Part shown: piece by piece, positions 27,808 through 35,987 of the stretch
How the letters are laid out: each line of letters begins with the position of its first letter
How positions within the stretch are numbered: the first letter of the stretch is position 1
NCBI GenBank assembly: GCA_016290905.1
Contig: JAEEVO010000003.1
Coordinates: forward strand, 1 to 64,000
DNA from: Lachnospiraceae bacterium
GTDB lineage: Bacteria > Bacillota > Clostridia > Lachnospirales > Lachnospiraceae
Direction: 5' to 3'
DNA length: 64,000 bases
Translations under genes and position numbers: made by a program
Notes under the pieces: model-generated
Told to the model about the DNA's origin: nothing
The model's database searches: none
What the model saw: only the letters and a program-made list of their open reading frames with translations

Positions 27808-29667
27808 TTATGCATCCTTGGGTTTATAGGTGGGAACTATGTCGCCCACAAGCTTTCTCACAGTTGCGGGATCGGGCTCATTAAGGCATATCTGATAAAG
27901 GTCATCAAGATCCTTAAGGAATTTCTCTTCATCAAGCCTGATAGGCTTTCCGATGTGGATAAGCTTGTTTTCGGTATCCTGAAGTCCTTCCTCGTCCATC
28001 AGAAGTTCTTCGTAAAGCTTTTCTCCGGGACGAAGTCCGCTGAATTTTATGTCAATATCCTGATAAGGAACCAGGCCTGACATTCTTATAAGGTTTTCCG
28101 CAAGGTCGAGTATCTTTACGGGCTCGCCCATATCGAGTACGAATATTTCTCCGCCTTTTGCAAAGGCTCCTGCCTGAAGCACCAGTGAGACAGCCTCCGG
28201 AATGGTCATGAAATACCTAATGATATCGGGATGTGTAACTGTAACAGGCCCTCCCGCTTCTATCTGTTTCTTAAATAACGGGATAACGCTGCCGTTGCTT
28301 CCGAGTACATTTCCGAACCTTACGGCAACAAACTCCGTCTTTGACCTCTTGTTATATGTCTGAACGATCATCTCGCACATACGCTTGGTAGCGCCCATGA
28401 TATTTGTGGGATTTACAGCCTTGTCGGTCGAGATCAGCACAAACTTCTCAACGCCTGCAGCATCTGCTGCCTTTACGGTCTTGAGAGTTCCGAATACATT
28501 ATTCTTTACAGCCTCGTTCGGAGATACCTCCATGAGCGGAACATGCTTATGAGCTGCCGCATGATATACTATCTCCGGTTTATAAGCTTCGAAGATTGAC
28601 TTTAACCGGTTTGTATTACGCACTGAAGCTATAAGCACCACAAGATCCAGATCGGGATATTTCATTACCAGCTCCTGCTGGATAGCATAAGCGTTATTCT
28701 CATAAATATCCACGATTATCAGCTGTTTTACGCCGTGTTCGGCAAGCTGGCGGCAGAGCTCGCTTCCTATGGATCCGCCTCCGCCCGTTACCATGACTAT
28801 TCTGCCGGTCACATACCCCATTATCGAGTTAAGATCCACGACTATAGGGTCACGCCCAAGCAAATCCTCAACCTGAACATCTCGAAGCTGCCCGAGCTTT
28901 GCTTCATCATCAACGATCTCCCTGATACCGGGAAGGATCTTAACCGCACAACCGGTCTTCTGACATATATTTACTATAGAAGAAAGCTCTTTCTTTTCTG
29001 CCGAAGGTATGGCCACGATTATCTCTTTTATCTCATACTTTTCAGCCATGGAGATTATGGAATCGCGGTTTCCGACGATCTTGATACCCTGGATGAAGCT
29101 TCCGACCTTCTGATTGGAATCATCTATAATACAACAGATGTTCTTATGGATATGATCGCTTGCCATGATCTCCTTGATAAGCATGTTTCCGGCTTCGCCG
29201 GCACCTACGACCATGACGTTCGCACCGATCTTCTTGTCGCGCCTGCGTCTCACAACCATCCTCATCGCCCTGTAACCGAAACGTGTAATGCACGTAAACA
29301 AGAGCAGCAGGAAGCTGAATATGAAATAGAAGCTTCTGGGCATGAATCTGGAGCCGTCTACTCCGTCAGCATTCATCGCAATGCCGATACCGACATTAAG
29401 AAGCGATACTATAAAGCCTGCAATTACTATCCTCTCAAGCTCATTTACGCTTACAAAATCCCAGATGCTGTCATATAATTTAAATATCCAATAAATGATA
29501 ACCGTAATGAATATCAGGATCGGCAATGATTTCCACAGATGTTCATCATACGGCTTCTGAACTGCTTCTATGTTCAGGTCGAATCTTAGCAGCAGGCCAA
29601 GTCCTGCCGCTACTATAACCGAACAGATGTCCAGTATCAGCAGGAAAAACTTTCTTAAGGCTTTCAT
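27808..29667 (-). CDS. Membrane nucleotide-sugar 4,6-dehydratase (FlaA1/CapD/PglF family)
   Basis: The 619-residue protein has four N-terminal membrane helices (1-130), a CoA-binding-like Rossmann domain (about 145-260), and a C-terminal short-chain dehydrogenase domain. The SDR domain carries VTGGGGSIGSELCRQLAEHG and the active-site region ISTDKAVNPTNIMGATKR. Such enzymes convert UDP-GlcNAc into 4-keto-6-deoxy intermediates for bacillosamine- or FucNAc-type sugars in capsule or glycan synthesis. Length matches the membrane-bound, long form. Two tandem promoters precede it. It fits with the sugar transferase at 38.8 kb and the Wzz-like proteins as part of a dispersed surface-polysaccharide set. 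Confidence 0.9.
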   Translation of the reverse strand: MKALRKFFLLILDICSVIVAAGLGLLLRFDLNIEAVQKPYDEHLWKSLPILIFITVIIYWIFKLYDSIWDFVSVNELERIVIAGFIVSLLNVGIGIAMNADGVDGSRFMPRSFYFIFSFLLLLFTCITRFGYRAMRMVVRRRRDKKIGANVMVVGAGEAGNMLIKEIMASDHIHKNICCIIDDSNQKVGSFIQGIKIVGNRDSIISMAEKYEIKEIIVAIPSAEKKELSSIVNICQKTGCAVKILPGIREIVDDEAKLGQLRDVQVEDLLGRDPIVVDLNSIMGYVTGRIVMVTGGGGSIGSELCRQLAEHGVKQLIIVDIYENNAYAIQQELVMKYPDLDLVVLIASVRNTNRLKSIFEAYKPEIVYHAAAHKHVPLMEVSPNEAVKNNVFGTLKTVKAADAAGVEKFVLISTDKAVNPTNIMGATKRMCEMIVQTYNKRSKTEFVAVRFGNVLGSNGSVIPLFKKQIEAGGPVTVTHPDIIRYFMTIPEAVSLVLQAGAFAKGGEIFVLDMGEPVKILDLAENLIRMSGLVPYQDIDIKFSGLRPGEKLYEELLMDEEGLQDTENKLIHIGKPIRLDEEKFLKDLDDLYQICLNEPDPATVRKLVGDIVPTYKPKDA

Positions 29668-29748
29668 CTATACCTCCAAAAACTGTATGGCGTGTAAAAT
29701 TAACAATTTTTTAGTCAGTATTTATAATATTTGATCATAATCTTGAAA

Positions 29749-29777
29749 AGTATAGCATATTAAGATGATATATTCAA
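29749..29777 (-). promoter_or_regulatory. Proximal promoter of the dehydratase gene
   Basis: TTGAAT, 17 bases, TATACT on the minus strand. The bases AATATGC directly before the -10 box are repeated in the distal promoter. Confidence 0.6.
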
Positions 29778-29789
29778 CACAAATTTTTG

Positions 29790-29817
29790 TATATAGCATA
29801 TTGAAATATCTGGTCAA
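29790..29817 (-). promoter_or_regulatory. Distal promoter of the dehydratase gene
   Basis: TTGACC, 16 bases, TATATA on the minus strand, about 40 bp upstream of the proximal promoter and sharing the AATATGC context. Confidence 0.5.
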
Positions 29818-29820
29818 AGT

Positions 29821-29855
29821 CACCTCGAAAACGCCTTCAGCGTTTCCTCGGTAAC
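29821..29855. repeat. Third CTCGAAAA..TTTCCTCGGTAAC element
   Basis: CACCTCGAAAACG, a short inverted core (CGC..GCG) and TTTCCTCGGTAAC match the two copies beside tRNA-Pro at 7913-7996, including the CACCTCG that there forms the tRNA 5' end. Confidence 0.55.
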
Positions 29856-29907
29856 AAAACGATGCTCCGCATCTCATTTCAGTCGGGGCTTGAACCCCGC
29901 CTGAAAC

Positions 29908-29956
29908 GAAGATATCCCCCCACCTTCGCTACGCTAAGAGGTGGGGGGATATCTTC
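29908..29956. repeat. GATATCCCCCCACC hairpin element, intact copy
   Basis: Perfect 17-bp arms (GAAGATATCCCCCCACC and complement) enclose TTCGCTACGCTAAGA. Related copies lie at 43887-43916 (one arm only) and 46056-46095. This one sits between divergent promoters of the dehydratase and queT. Confidence 0.85.
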
Positions 29957-29981
29957 TGTTTTGTTATATCATAAATTTTCC

Positions 29982-30011
29982 TTGACAATTGCTCATCCCG
30001 CTGTATATAAT
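29982..30011 (+). promoter_or_regulatory. Promoter of queT
   Basis: TTGACA (29982-29987) and TATAAT (30006-30011) are spaced by 18 bases, immediately upstream of the riboswitch leader. Confidence 0.75.
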
Positions 30012-30042
30012 ACTAAGCTGTCAGTCCGGATATAAATCCGGT

Positions 30043-30086
30043 CGAGAGTTCGAGACCTTCCTCTCGTAAAACAAAACTAAAGGAGA
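30043..30086 (+). promoter_or_regulatory. preQ1-I riboswitch
   Basis: Stem CGAGAG/CTCTCG (30043-30048, 30061-30066) encloses the loop TTCGAGACCTTC. The A-rich tail AAAACAAAACTAA that follows is the hallmark of the preQ1-I pseudoknot. The tail runs straight into the AAAGGAG ribosome site of queT, so ligand binding would hide it and block translation. A small hairpin CCGGAT/ATCCGG precedes the aptamer at about 30026-30041. The fit with the downstream preQ1-transporter gene makes the call strong. Confidence 0.9.
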
Positions 30087-30094
30087 AAAATTTA

Positions 30095-30592
30095 ATGAAA
30101 GAAACAAAATTCATCACTCAGGCAGCCGCCATAGCTGCTCTTTATGTTGTGCTGACACTTTTAGCCAACGCCCTCGGGCTCGCATCAAATGCTATTCAGG
30201 TGCGTTTTTCGGAAGCCCTCACTATCCTCCCCTTTTTCACACCGGCAGCAATCCCGGGACTGTTCATCGGATGCATCCTCAGCAATATCATCTGCGACGG
30301 AATCCTAGTTGACATCATTTTCGGCAGCATTGCGACTCTTATCGGTGCACTCGGAACCTATGCAATAAGGAAAACTCTTCCCGACTGGTGTGCATGCATC
30401 CCTCCGATACTCGCAAACACCATCATAGTTCCTTTCGTACTTGCTTACGGTTACGGGATGGAGGAAGGAATACCTTATCTTATGTTAACTGTGGGAGCCG
30501 GAGAAGTCATTTCCTGCGGTATACTCGGAATCGCCCTTTTGAAAGCATTAAAAGGATACAAGAAAATCTTTGTAACCGACAAAGCAGTGTGA
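30095..30592 (+). CDS. queT: QueT family transporter (queuosine precursor ECF S-component)
   Basis: The 165-residue membrane protein has about five or six hydrophobic helices. Family-like blocks are AAIAALYVVLTLLANALG, VRFSEALTILPFFTPAAIPG and LFIGCILSNI. QueT proteins are substrate-binding subunits of energy-coupling-factor transporters for queuosine precursors such as preQ1; the shared EcfA/EcfT module would be elsewhere. AAAGGAG precedes the ATG by about 9 bases and lies in the riboswitch tail. The gene is monocistronic, with a terminator at 30633. Uptake instead of synthesis of preQ1 is implied. Confidence 0.93.
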   Translation: MKETKFITQAAAIAALYVVLTLLANALGLASNAIQVRFSEALTILPFFTPAAIPGLFIGCILSNIICDGILVDIIFGSIATLIGALGTYAIRKTLPDWCACIPPILANTIIVPFVLAYGYGMEEGIPYLMLTVGAGEVISCGILGIALLKALKGYKKIFVTDKAV

Positions 30593-30632
30593 GGACAGAT
30601 CCTCACTACGACAATATTTGATCATGAACTAT

Positions 30633-30669
30633 AAAAGCCTGTACCGGAAATCCGGCACAGGCTTTTGGT
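30633..30669 (+). terminator. Terminator of queT, shared with the convergent Wzz-like gene
   Basis: AAAAGCCTGT-CCGG with complementary CCGG-ACAGGCTTTT gives a long stem flanked by A and T runs, ending at the stop of the convergent gene at 30670. Confidence 0.85.
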
Positions 30670-32214
30670 TTATGCTGTTTCGTTAAGACTCTTTTTATAA
30701 TTCCTGATCTCGCAGAATGCGGCATGCAGACAGCAGATCAATATCACAATAATACATAACGGTCCGGCGCTCTTAAGTACTGCCAGAACGAAGCTCATTG
30801 AAAACAGCTTTGCATCCCGGTATTCCGTTTTCGATACGTAAAGTGCATCGTCCGGTATCTTCGATGCATTATAAGCCTTGATCATAGACTTAAAGGTATC
30901 TCTCTGCTCAAAGATCTTCTGATTGATGCTCTCAAGCTCGGCAACTATCTTCTGGTTCTTTGAAGATGAACCGTAAGCAGTCTTTTGCATATCCTTCAAA
31001 TATATATCAAAGCGTGCAATTTCAGCCTCTATCTCTACAAGTCTGTCTGAGATTTCCCTTTTCTTGTCAACAAGCTTTTCGTAGGTTTCCTTTGAGTTTC
31101 CGTCAATCTTTATCATCGAATCACCCGAAGGGATGTAAAGTATTCCGTCCATCTGGTAATTTTCGATAAGCTTGTTTATCTCCTCAAGGCTTATCTCTTT
31201 ATATTCTTTCTCATTTTCGAGAAGCTTCTTCTCATACTCATACTGATTGCGGAGTTTTTCCGAAGAAATCGTAAGAACATCCATCATTATGGAAGCCTCT
31301 GCTTTGTTCAGCGAATCATTCTCAATTTCAAGACACTTGATCCTTATATCGTTGAAGCTCTTTCCGTCCTGTCTGAAATTGGTATCAAGCTCATACATTT
31401 CTCCGGAATAGTTTTCAAGGATCTGAAGCCTGCGCTTCAATATCTTTACCCTCTGAGCATAATCATAATCGTTCTGTTCGAGCAGGGCATCAAACTCCTC
31501 CATGTCAAAAGCATAAATATACTTGTTAAGGAAGTACTCCTTATATTCGTCAACAATTGCCTGTACAAGCTTGTTAAGGCTGCTCTCCGAAATCGATGTA
31601 TCAAACTCATCAAACAGTGTTACGGTAAATATCGTAGGGTAATAATCGTTTATCGATACGTTACGGCTCTCGGAGAAGTTGTAAAGGGAATTATATTCCT
31701 TTATCTTTCCGATTACATCTCCGGGATACGAACCGTCAACAGCCATGCTGGCCTTTACTTTATCAGCAGTATATTTTCCGGTAAGGCCGGCATTTTCGAT
31801 GGCCGCGTCAAGAACCTTATCACTGTATATCGCATCTATCGAGAACTTTTCTCCGGTAGGAGTAAGATTCTGCGCTGCACCGTCGTAGGTAAACTCAATA
31901 TATGCCGAAGCGTTTCTCCTTATCTTTTCAGAACCGAAGAACTTAACACTTGCGATAATAACTCCTATGATGCCCGTTATGCAGACAATAATAAGATATC
32001 TTACAAGCCTTTTCTGAAATGCTGATAACTTCTTTTTAAGGGCTTTTTCCTTGTTTTTCATAACATTCTTCCCGGCAGTTTTATTCTCTTCTCCGGTATC
32101 CTTAACATCTGTAAGGTTTACTTCCTCTTCCCTGATCTCGGCATTTTTTACTTCAGTGGTCTTTATTTCCCGGTTCTTTACGCCGGAATTTTTGGAGTTG
32201 TTCTTCTGACTCAT
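30670..32214 (-). CDS. Wzz-like polysaccharide co-polymerase, paralogue B
   Basis: The 514-residue protein has a charged cytosolic N-terminus (1-65), a first membrane helix (about 69-90), a long extracellular coiled-coil region, and a second helix near the end (about 475-500). This is the layout of Wzz/chain-length determinant proteins. Sequence like SEKIRRNASAYIEFTYDGAA after the first helix aligns by eye with the upstream neighbour (DVSAMITFLYPEALEDMAP). The start ATG overlaps the previous stop (ATGA), so the pair is translationally coupled and probably forms a hetero-oligomer. No kinase Walker motif is present. Confidence 0.75.
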   Translation of the reverse strand: MSQKNNSKNSGVKNREIKTTEVKNAEIREEEVNLTDVKDTGEENKTAGKNVMKNKEKALKKKLSAFQKRLVRYLIIVCITGIIGVIIASVKFFGSEKIRRNASAYIEFTYDGAAQNLTPTGEKFSIDAIYSDKVLDAAIENAGLTGKYTADKVKASMAVDGSYPGDVIGKIKEYNSLYNFSESRNVSINDYYPTIFTVTLFDEFDTSISESSLNKLVQAIVDEYKEYFLNKYIYAFDMEEFDALLEQNDYDYAQRVKILKRRLQILENYSGEMYELDTNFRQDGKSFNDIRIKCLEIENDSLNKAEASIMMDVLTISSEKLRNQYEYEKKLLENEKEYKEISLEEINKLIENYQMDGILYIPSGDSMIKIDGNSKETYEKLVDKKREISDRLVEIEAEIARFDIYLKDMQKTAYGSSSKNQKIVAELESINQKIFEQRDTFKSMIKAYNASKIPDDALYVSKTEYRDAKLFSMSFVLAVLKSAGPLCIIVILICCLHAAFCEIRNYKKSLNETA

Positions 32215-33737
32215 GCGTTAGCCTCCTCCCTCTTGCGGGAATTGCTGTTTTCGGAGCCTCTCTTAAACTCTTCGATCAGACCGTCCGCACCCCATATCAG
32301 TACAGCAACTACCAGTCCGACAACAAGTCCTATAACAGCCTTTTTGATATTTGAGGCACTCATGAACGAAGTTCCGATATACTGTGCTTCGATGTAGCTC
32401 ATGTAAGAATTCTTGTATGACTCACTGTCGATTATCTCTTTTGCATGCTTTTCGGTGATATCATAAAGTACATTACAAATCCTTGTCAGAGCGTCAAGCT
32501 CATTTTCAACCTCCACAACCTCTGTGGACCCATTAACGCTGTTCTTGAAACCGTTTATTTTATCGTTAAGATTTGCGATCCTTTCTTTCAGGTCAGCCTT
32601 TTCTGAATAATTATCTGCCTGTGAAAGTACCAGCTCATTATAATAATCTGTAGTAACTGAGCTGATCTGTGAAAGTCCCTGGTCATTGCTTACAGAAATA
32701 TTATCATTCTTATATTCACTGATAAGGGAATAATTGTTTTCGATATTTCCGTTTGTAACCGTAAGCTTTCTCTCGGTATCCCTTAAAAGATACTCATAAT
32801 TTGTGATCATGGACTGCTTGTCCTTGGTGATGCTGTTGTAATAAACGAAAGCATAGAGGTAGTCAACATCGATATCCCTTACAAGACGGATACAGTCATT
32901 AATGTCCGAGAGAGACATTCCGTCGGTCTTTGAACGATACCTGAAAAATTCTCCCTTCTCCTCATCGGTACAGTACTTTGAAAGTGCGTTGAGGAAATCA
33001 ACTATACCGTCAAGACGCTCGATATAATCAAGCCCGGTATTGCTTACACTATCCATGCTGTTGTCCGGAAGCTCCATATTCATGTAAGTCTCATAGAAAT
33101 ATTCATTATAAGACTTGATTATATTGTTGAGCAGAGCCGTAAGCTCACTGCCGGAAAGATAAACTTTGTTACTCCCCGCAGCATCCGCAGCAAATCCGTT
33201 GGAAAGAGTGATTATGTACTTCCCGTCATATTCGTACTGGATCGTCTTAACCTGTTCGTAATCCTTCTGAGTCTCGGTTATGACCTTCTCGGCCACTTCA
33301 AGATTCTGTCTGGTCTTTTCGGAAAGAAGCCTTTCTATGCTGATATTCCGCTCTATAGCGCTTAACGGGATATTTTTTGAAAGCTTGGTCTTACCGATCG
33401 CATTCTTTAAAATGTATGAAGAAGTAATGTAATTTACATTGAGGGGCGTCTCATCCGGAGCCATATCCTCCAACGCTTCGGGATACAGGAATGTGATCAT
33501 GGCAGAAACATCCTCCTGCGTCTCGGCAAACTGCGCCATGAGCAGGGGTGCCGCAAATCCGACCAGCATGCAGAAGATAATGATCCATGCATATATCCTT
33601 CTCTTTTTTTTCATGTTGACGAAAACCTGTACAAGGTCAAGCTCGGTGGCAGCATCCGCACTGTCTCTCTTTACGACCACTTCCACCTTTCTGTTATCCT
33701 CGACTTCGCGCAGGACACTCTTATCTATCTCTGTCAC
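32211..33737 (-). CDS. Wzz-like polysaccharide co-polymerase, paralogue A
   Basis: The 508-residue protein uses a GTG start at 33737 with GGAGG 8 bases before it. It has a cytosolic N-terminus of about 50 residues, a membrane helix (about 54-75), a long helical extracellular domain with Asn-rich coiled coils, and a closing helix (IKKAVIGLVVGLVVAVLIWG). It is paralogous to the following gene, with which it overlaps by 4 bases. It starts 15 bases after the glycosyltransferase gene. A role in controlling polysaccharide length or export is inferred from topology and context. Confidence 0.75.
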   Translation of the reverse strand: MTEIDKSVLREVEDNRKVEVVVKRDSADAATELDLVQVFVNMKKKRRIYAWIIIFCMLVGFAAPLLMAQFAETQEDVSAMITFLYPEALEDMAPDETPLNVNYITSSYILKNAIGKTKLSKNIPLSAIERNISIERLLSEKTRQNLEVAEKVITETQKDYEQVKTIQYEYDGKYIITLSNGFAADAAGSNKVYLSGSELTALLNNIIKSYNEYFYETYMNMELPDNSMDSVSNTGLDYIERLDGIVDFLNALSKYCTDEEKGEFFRYRSKTDGMSLSDINDCIRLVRDIDVDYLYAFVYYNSITKDKQSMITNYEYLLRDTERKLTVTNGNIENNYSLISEYKNDNISVSNDQGLSQISSVTTDYYNELVLSQADNYSEKADLKERIANLNDKINGFKNSVNGSTEVVEVENELDALTRICNVLYDITEKHAKEIIDSESYKNSYMSYIEAQYIGTSFMSASNIKKAVIGLVVGLVVAVLIWGADGLIEEFKRGSENSNSRKREEANA

Positions 33738-33752
33738 TCTTCTAACCTCCGG

Positions 33753-34691
33753 TTATAATTTATTGGTATTTATCGCGTTTTTAAACCAGTTATCCATATA
33801 ACTGCCGGTGGCAAATTTGGAATTAAGCAGGATATTTCCTCTTTCCGAAGAATCTGCGATATAATTTCCGACCTGTTTCAAAACATCCAGCTTTTTGGTA
33901 TTGTTCAGCTCATCGGGGAAAGCTTCCATCAAAGACTTTGCCATTCCGCTCTTTTCCTTTCCCTGAGCAGTCTTTAGTTCCTTGTTTATCCTGTACCATC
34001 CGAAGAAACCGCCCTTATATGAAGGCTTTATCTTGTTCTTTCGTCTGTAAACGGAGGGTACCCTGTCAAATATCACGGTTCCCGCAATATGCATTATATT
34101 CCTTGCCAGATCCTCATACTCCGGAGCCGTCAGTTTATTTACATCATACCTCTTAAACACTTTTAATGCGGCACTGTTAAAAACGTAAGTGCATCCGGGC
34201 CTTGAGCTGAATACGACGGAATGTTCAAAATCATTGTATTTATTCGCGGGATTGCTCTTAAATCCGATCGGTTTAAGTTTTAAATCGGTAACCGTACACT
34301 CACCGCAGTAAAGCATCGGACCGTCCGCAACCTCGGTTTCCTTACCTTCTATTATGGCCTTTGTCTCAATATACTTAACCGCTCTCGACAGCTTTTCGGG
34401 CAGCCAGAAATCATCCTGCTCCGCAAATGCGTAATAATCGGCATCACCCGCTTTATCCATAAGCTCCCAATAGCTTCTGGTAGGACCTATCTTCTCACCG
34501 GTATACCATGTGAGCTTGCCCTCGCCCTGGTATGTATCAAGAATGCTCTGCGTATTGTCGGAGGATCCGTCATCCCTTACGAACAGCTTCACTTCCGCTT
34601 TGCCTGCAATATCCTGATCAATGATGCTTTTCACCTGCTCGCCAATATAAGCCGAACCGTTAAATGTGTACATTAAAACAGCTATTTTCAT
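33753..34691 (-). CDS. Family 2 glycosyltransferase
   Basis: The 312-residue cytosolic protein has a GT-A fold: MKIAVLMYTFNGSAYIGEQV, then FVRDDGSSDNTQSILDTY with the nucleotide-sugar-binding Asp pair, and FAEQDDFWLPEKL as the DXD-like metal site. The pattern resembles rhamnosyl- and related transferases that add sugars to surface polysaccharides; the donor is not deducible. Start ATG has GGGGTGA 8 bases upstream. It leads the two Wzz-like genes. Confidence 0.9.
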   Translation of the reverse strand: MKIAVLMYTFNGSAYIGEQVKSIIDQDIAGKAEVKLFVRDDGSSDNTQSILDTYQGEGKLTWYTGEKIGPTRSYWELMDKAGDADYYAFAEQDDFWLPEKLSRAVKYIETKAIIEGKETEVADGPMLYCGECTVTDLKLKPIGFKSNPANKYNDFEHSVVFSSRPGCTYVFNSAALKVFKRYDVNKLTAPEYEDLARNIMHIAGTVIFDRVPSVYRRKNKIKPSYKGGFFGWYRINKELKTAQGKEKSGMAKSLMEAFPDELNNTKKLDVLKQVGNYIADSSERGNILLNSKFATGSYMDNWFKNAINTNKL

Positions 34692-34788
34692 GCCATATTC
34701 ACCCCGCGAAATCAGATTTACCCATTACCAATCCAATTTATCATTATAACATAGCGTCCATATCCTGTCAATCACAAATCCCCTTATG

Positions 34789-35760
34789 TCAAGGTCTTTT
34801 CCCGCAAAGATAGCGTACCTTTCTGCTTAATACTTCTATCTTTGCCGTTTCATGTTCTCCGCCATCCTCTCCGTCGGCACTGAACGGAACCTTCCCTTCA
34901 AAACGGAATGTGATATTTTGAGCCTTTATCAGATATATTCCACAGCCTCCGTCGGAAATATCGGTTTTTTCACTGCCATCCTTTCCTCTCATAAGAGATA
35001 TTGCCTGCTTAACCGTTCCAAAAAGCTCTATTATGTTCTTCGGCCATGTTACAAGCATCATCTCATGCATTCCGTCATCAAGGCTTACGCCTCTTCCTGT
35101 AATGTTCCTAAAGCCCCCTACCGACTTTGCGCTTACTGCCATGCCGAGAAGCAGTTCCTTTTCGGCACGGTTCCCGTCATACTCAATCTCCGTCCGGATC
35201 TTTTTCAGATGTCCGAGACTTAACGCTCCGTAAATAATATACGCAGCATGTCCGAGCATGTTCTTCAGTTTACGCGGAGTCTTATATGATACATCCGAGA
35301 AAAGCCCGAACGAAACAGTATATACGAAGTAATTCCCGTTAAGAGTTGCGGTATCGCACTCAAAAACGCTATCCGAAGCTATCGCTTCAATAGTTTTATC
35401 TGCCTTCTCGTCAAACGATCCCGATATGCCGAGCGAATAACCGAAATCATTTGTTGAGCCTGTCGGGATGATACCGATGGGGATGTTAGTACCGCTGTCG
35501 ACAACTCCCCTCATTACCTCGTTGATTGTTCCGTCTCCGCCAACGGCAATCAGGTAACGGCCTTCACCTGTCCCGCCGTATCTTCTTGAAAATTTTTCAG
35601 CCGCCCTGTAAGCGTCATCCTTACCCTTTGTAGCAAAGCACATAACCTTTATGCCCTTCTCCTCAAGCTTACGCTTAACCGAGGGGATATTTTTCCGGGC
35701 TGCACCCTTGCCTGCTGCCGGGTTATATATGATAAGGACTGTTTTTTCTTTTCCACTCAT
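34789..35760 (-). CDS. Diacylglycerol/lipid kinase family protein (DagK/YegS-like)
   Basis: The roughly 323-residue protein has the DAGK catalytic domain: IIYNPAAGKG for nucleotide binding, VGGDGTINEV (the GGDGT loop), and PTGSTNDFGYSLGI. Such enzymes phosphorylate diacylglycerol or similar lipids at the membrane, recycling lipid from teichoic-acid or glycan synthesis. Two ATGs lie close together; the one at 35760 has AGGAGG 8 bases upstream and is preferred over 35766. It is 97 bases upstream of the GT2 gene. Confidence 0.9.
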   Translation of the reverse strand: MSGKEKTVLIIYNPAAGKGAARKNIPSVKRKLEEKGIKVMCFATKGKDDAYRAAEKFSRRYGGTGEGRYLIAVGGDGTINEVMRGVVDSGTNIPIGIIPTGSTNDFGYSLGISGSFDEKADKTIEAIASDSVFECDTATLNGNYFVYTVSFGLFSDVSYKTPRKLKNMLGHAAYIIYGALSLGHLKKIRTEIEYDGNRAEKELLLGMAVSAKSVGGFRNITGRGVSLDDGMHEMMLVTWPKNIIELFGTVKQAISLMRGKDGSEKTDISDGGCGIYLIKAQNITFRFEGKVPFSADGEDGGEHETAKIEVLSRKVRYLCGKRP

Positions 35761-35808
35761 TGACATTTCCTCCTTAAGCGTAACTTACGCCTGACAATAA
35801 AAACATTC

Positions 35809-35837
35809 AAGATCCTTCGCTAACGCTCAGGATGACA
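35809..35837. repeat. CTTCGCT..CGCTCAGGATGACA element
   Basis: AAGATCCTTCGCTAACGCTC followed by AGGATGACA matches 43940-43968 almost exactly and 27721-27792 in degenerate form. It runs directly into the 19-bp tandem repeat. Confidence 0.75.
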
Positions 35838-35914
35838 AGTGTTACTCATAGTGACAAGTGACACTCATGATGACAAGTGTTACTCATGGTGACAGGTGAC
35901 ACTCATAGTGACAA
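35833..35914. repeat. 19-bp tandem repeat (four units plus part)
   Basis: Units of 19 bp of the type TGACAAGTGTTACTCATAG alternate between GTTACT and GACACT forms, giving a 38-bp higher-order period; a fifth unit is cut after TGACAA. There are no spacers, so it is not a CRISPR array. Confidence 0.85.
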
Positions 35915-35928
35915 AAAGTACTTAACTT

Positions 35929-35964
35929 AATAACATAAACATACCGCCTCAAAAAGGCGGTATG
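35929..35964 (-). terminator. Terminator of serS
   Basis: A perfect 10-bp stem CATACCGCCT/AGGCGGTATG with a CAAAA loop is followed on the minus strand by TTTATGTTATT, 24 bases past the serS stop. Confidence 0.8.
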
Positions 35965-35987
35965 TTAAAAATATATTACATCGATTT

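Noticed and set aside
35833-35914. Possible CRISPR array
   Set aside because: The 19-bp units are contiguous without spacers and there are no cas genes in the window.
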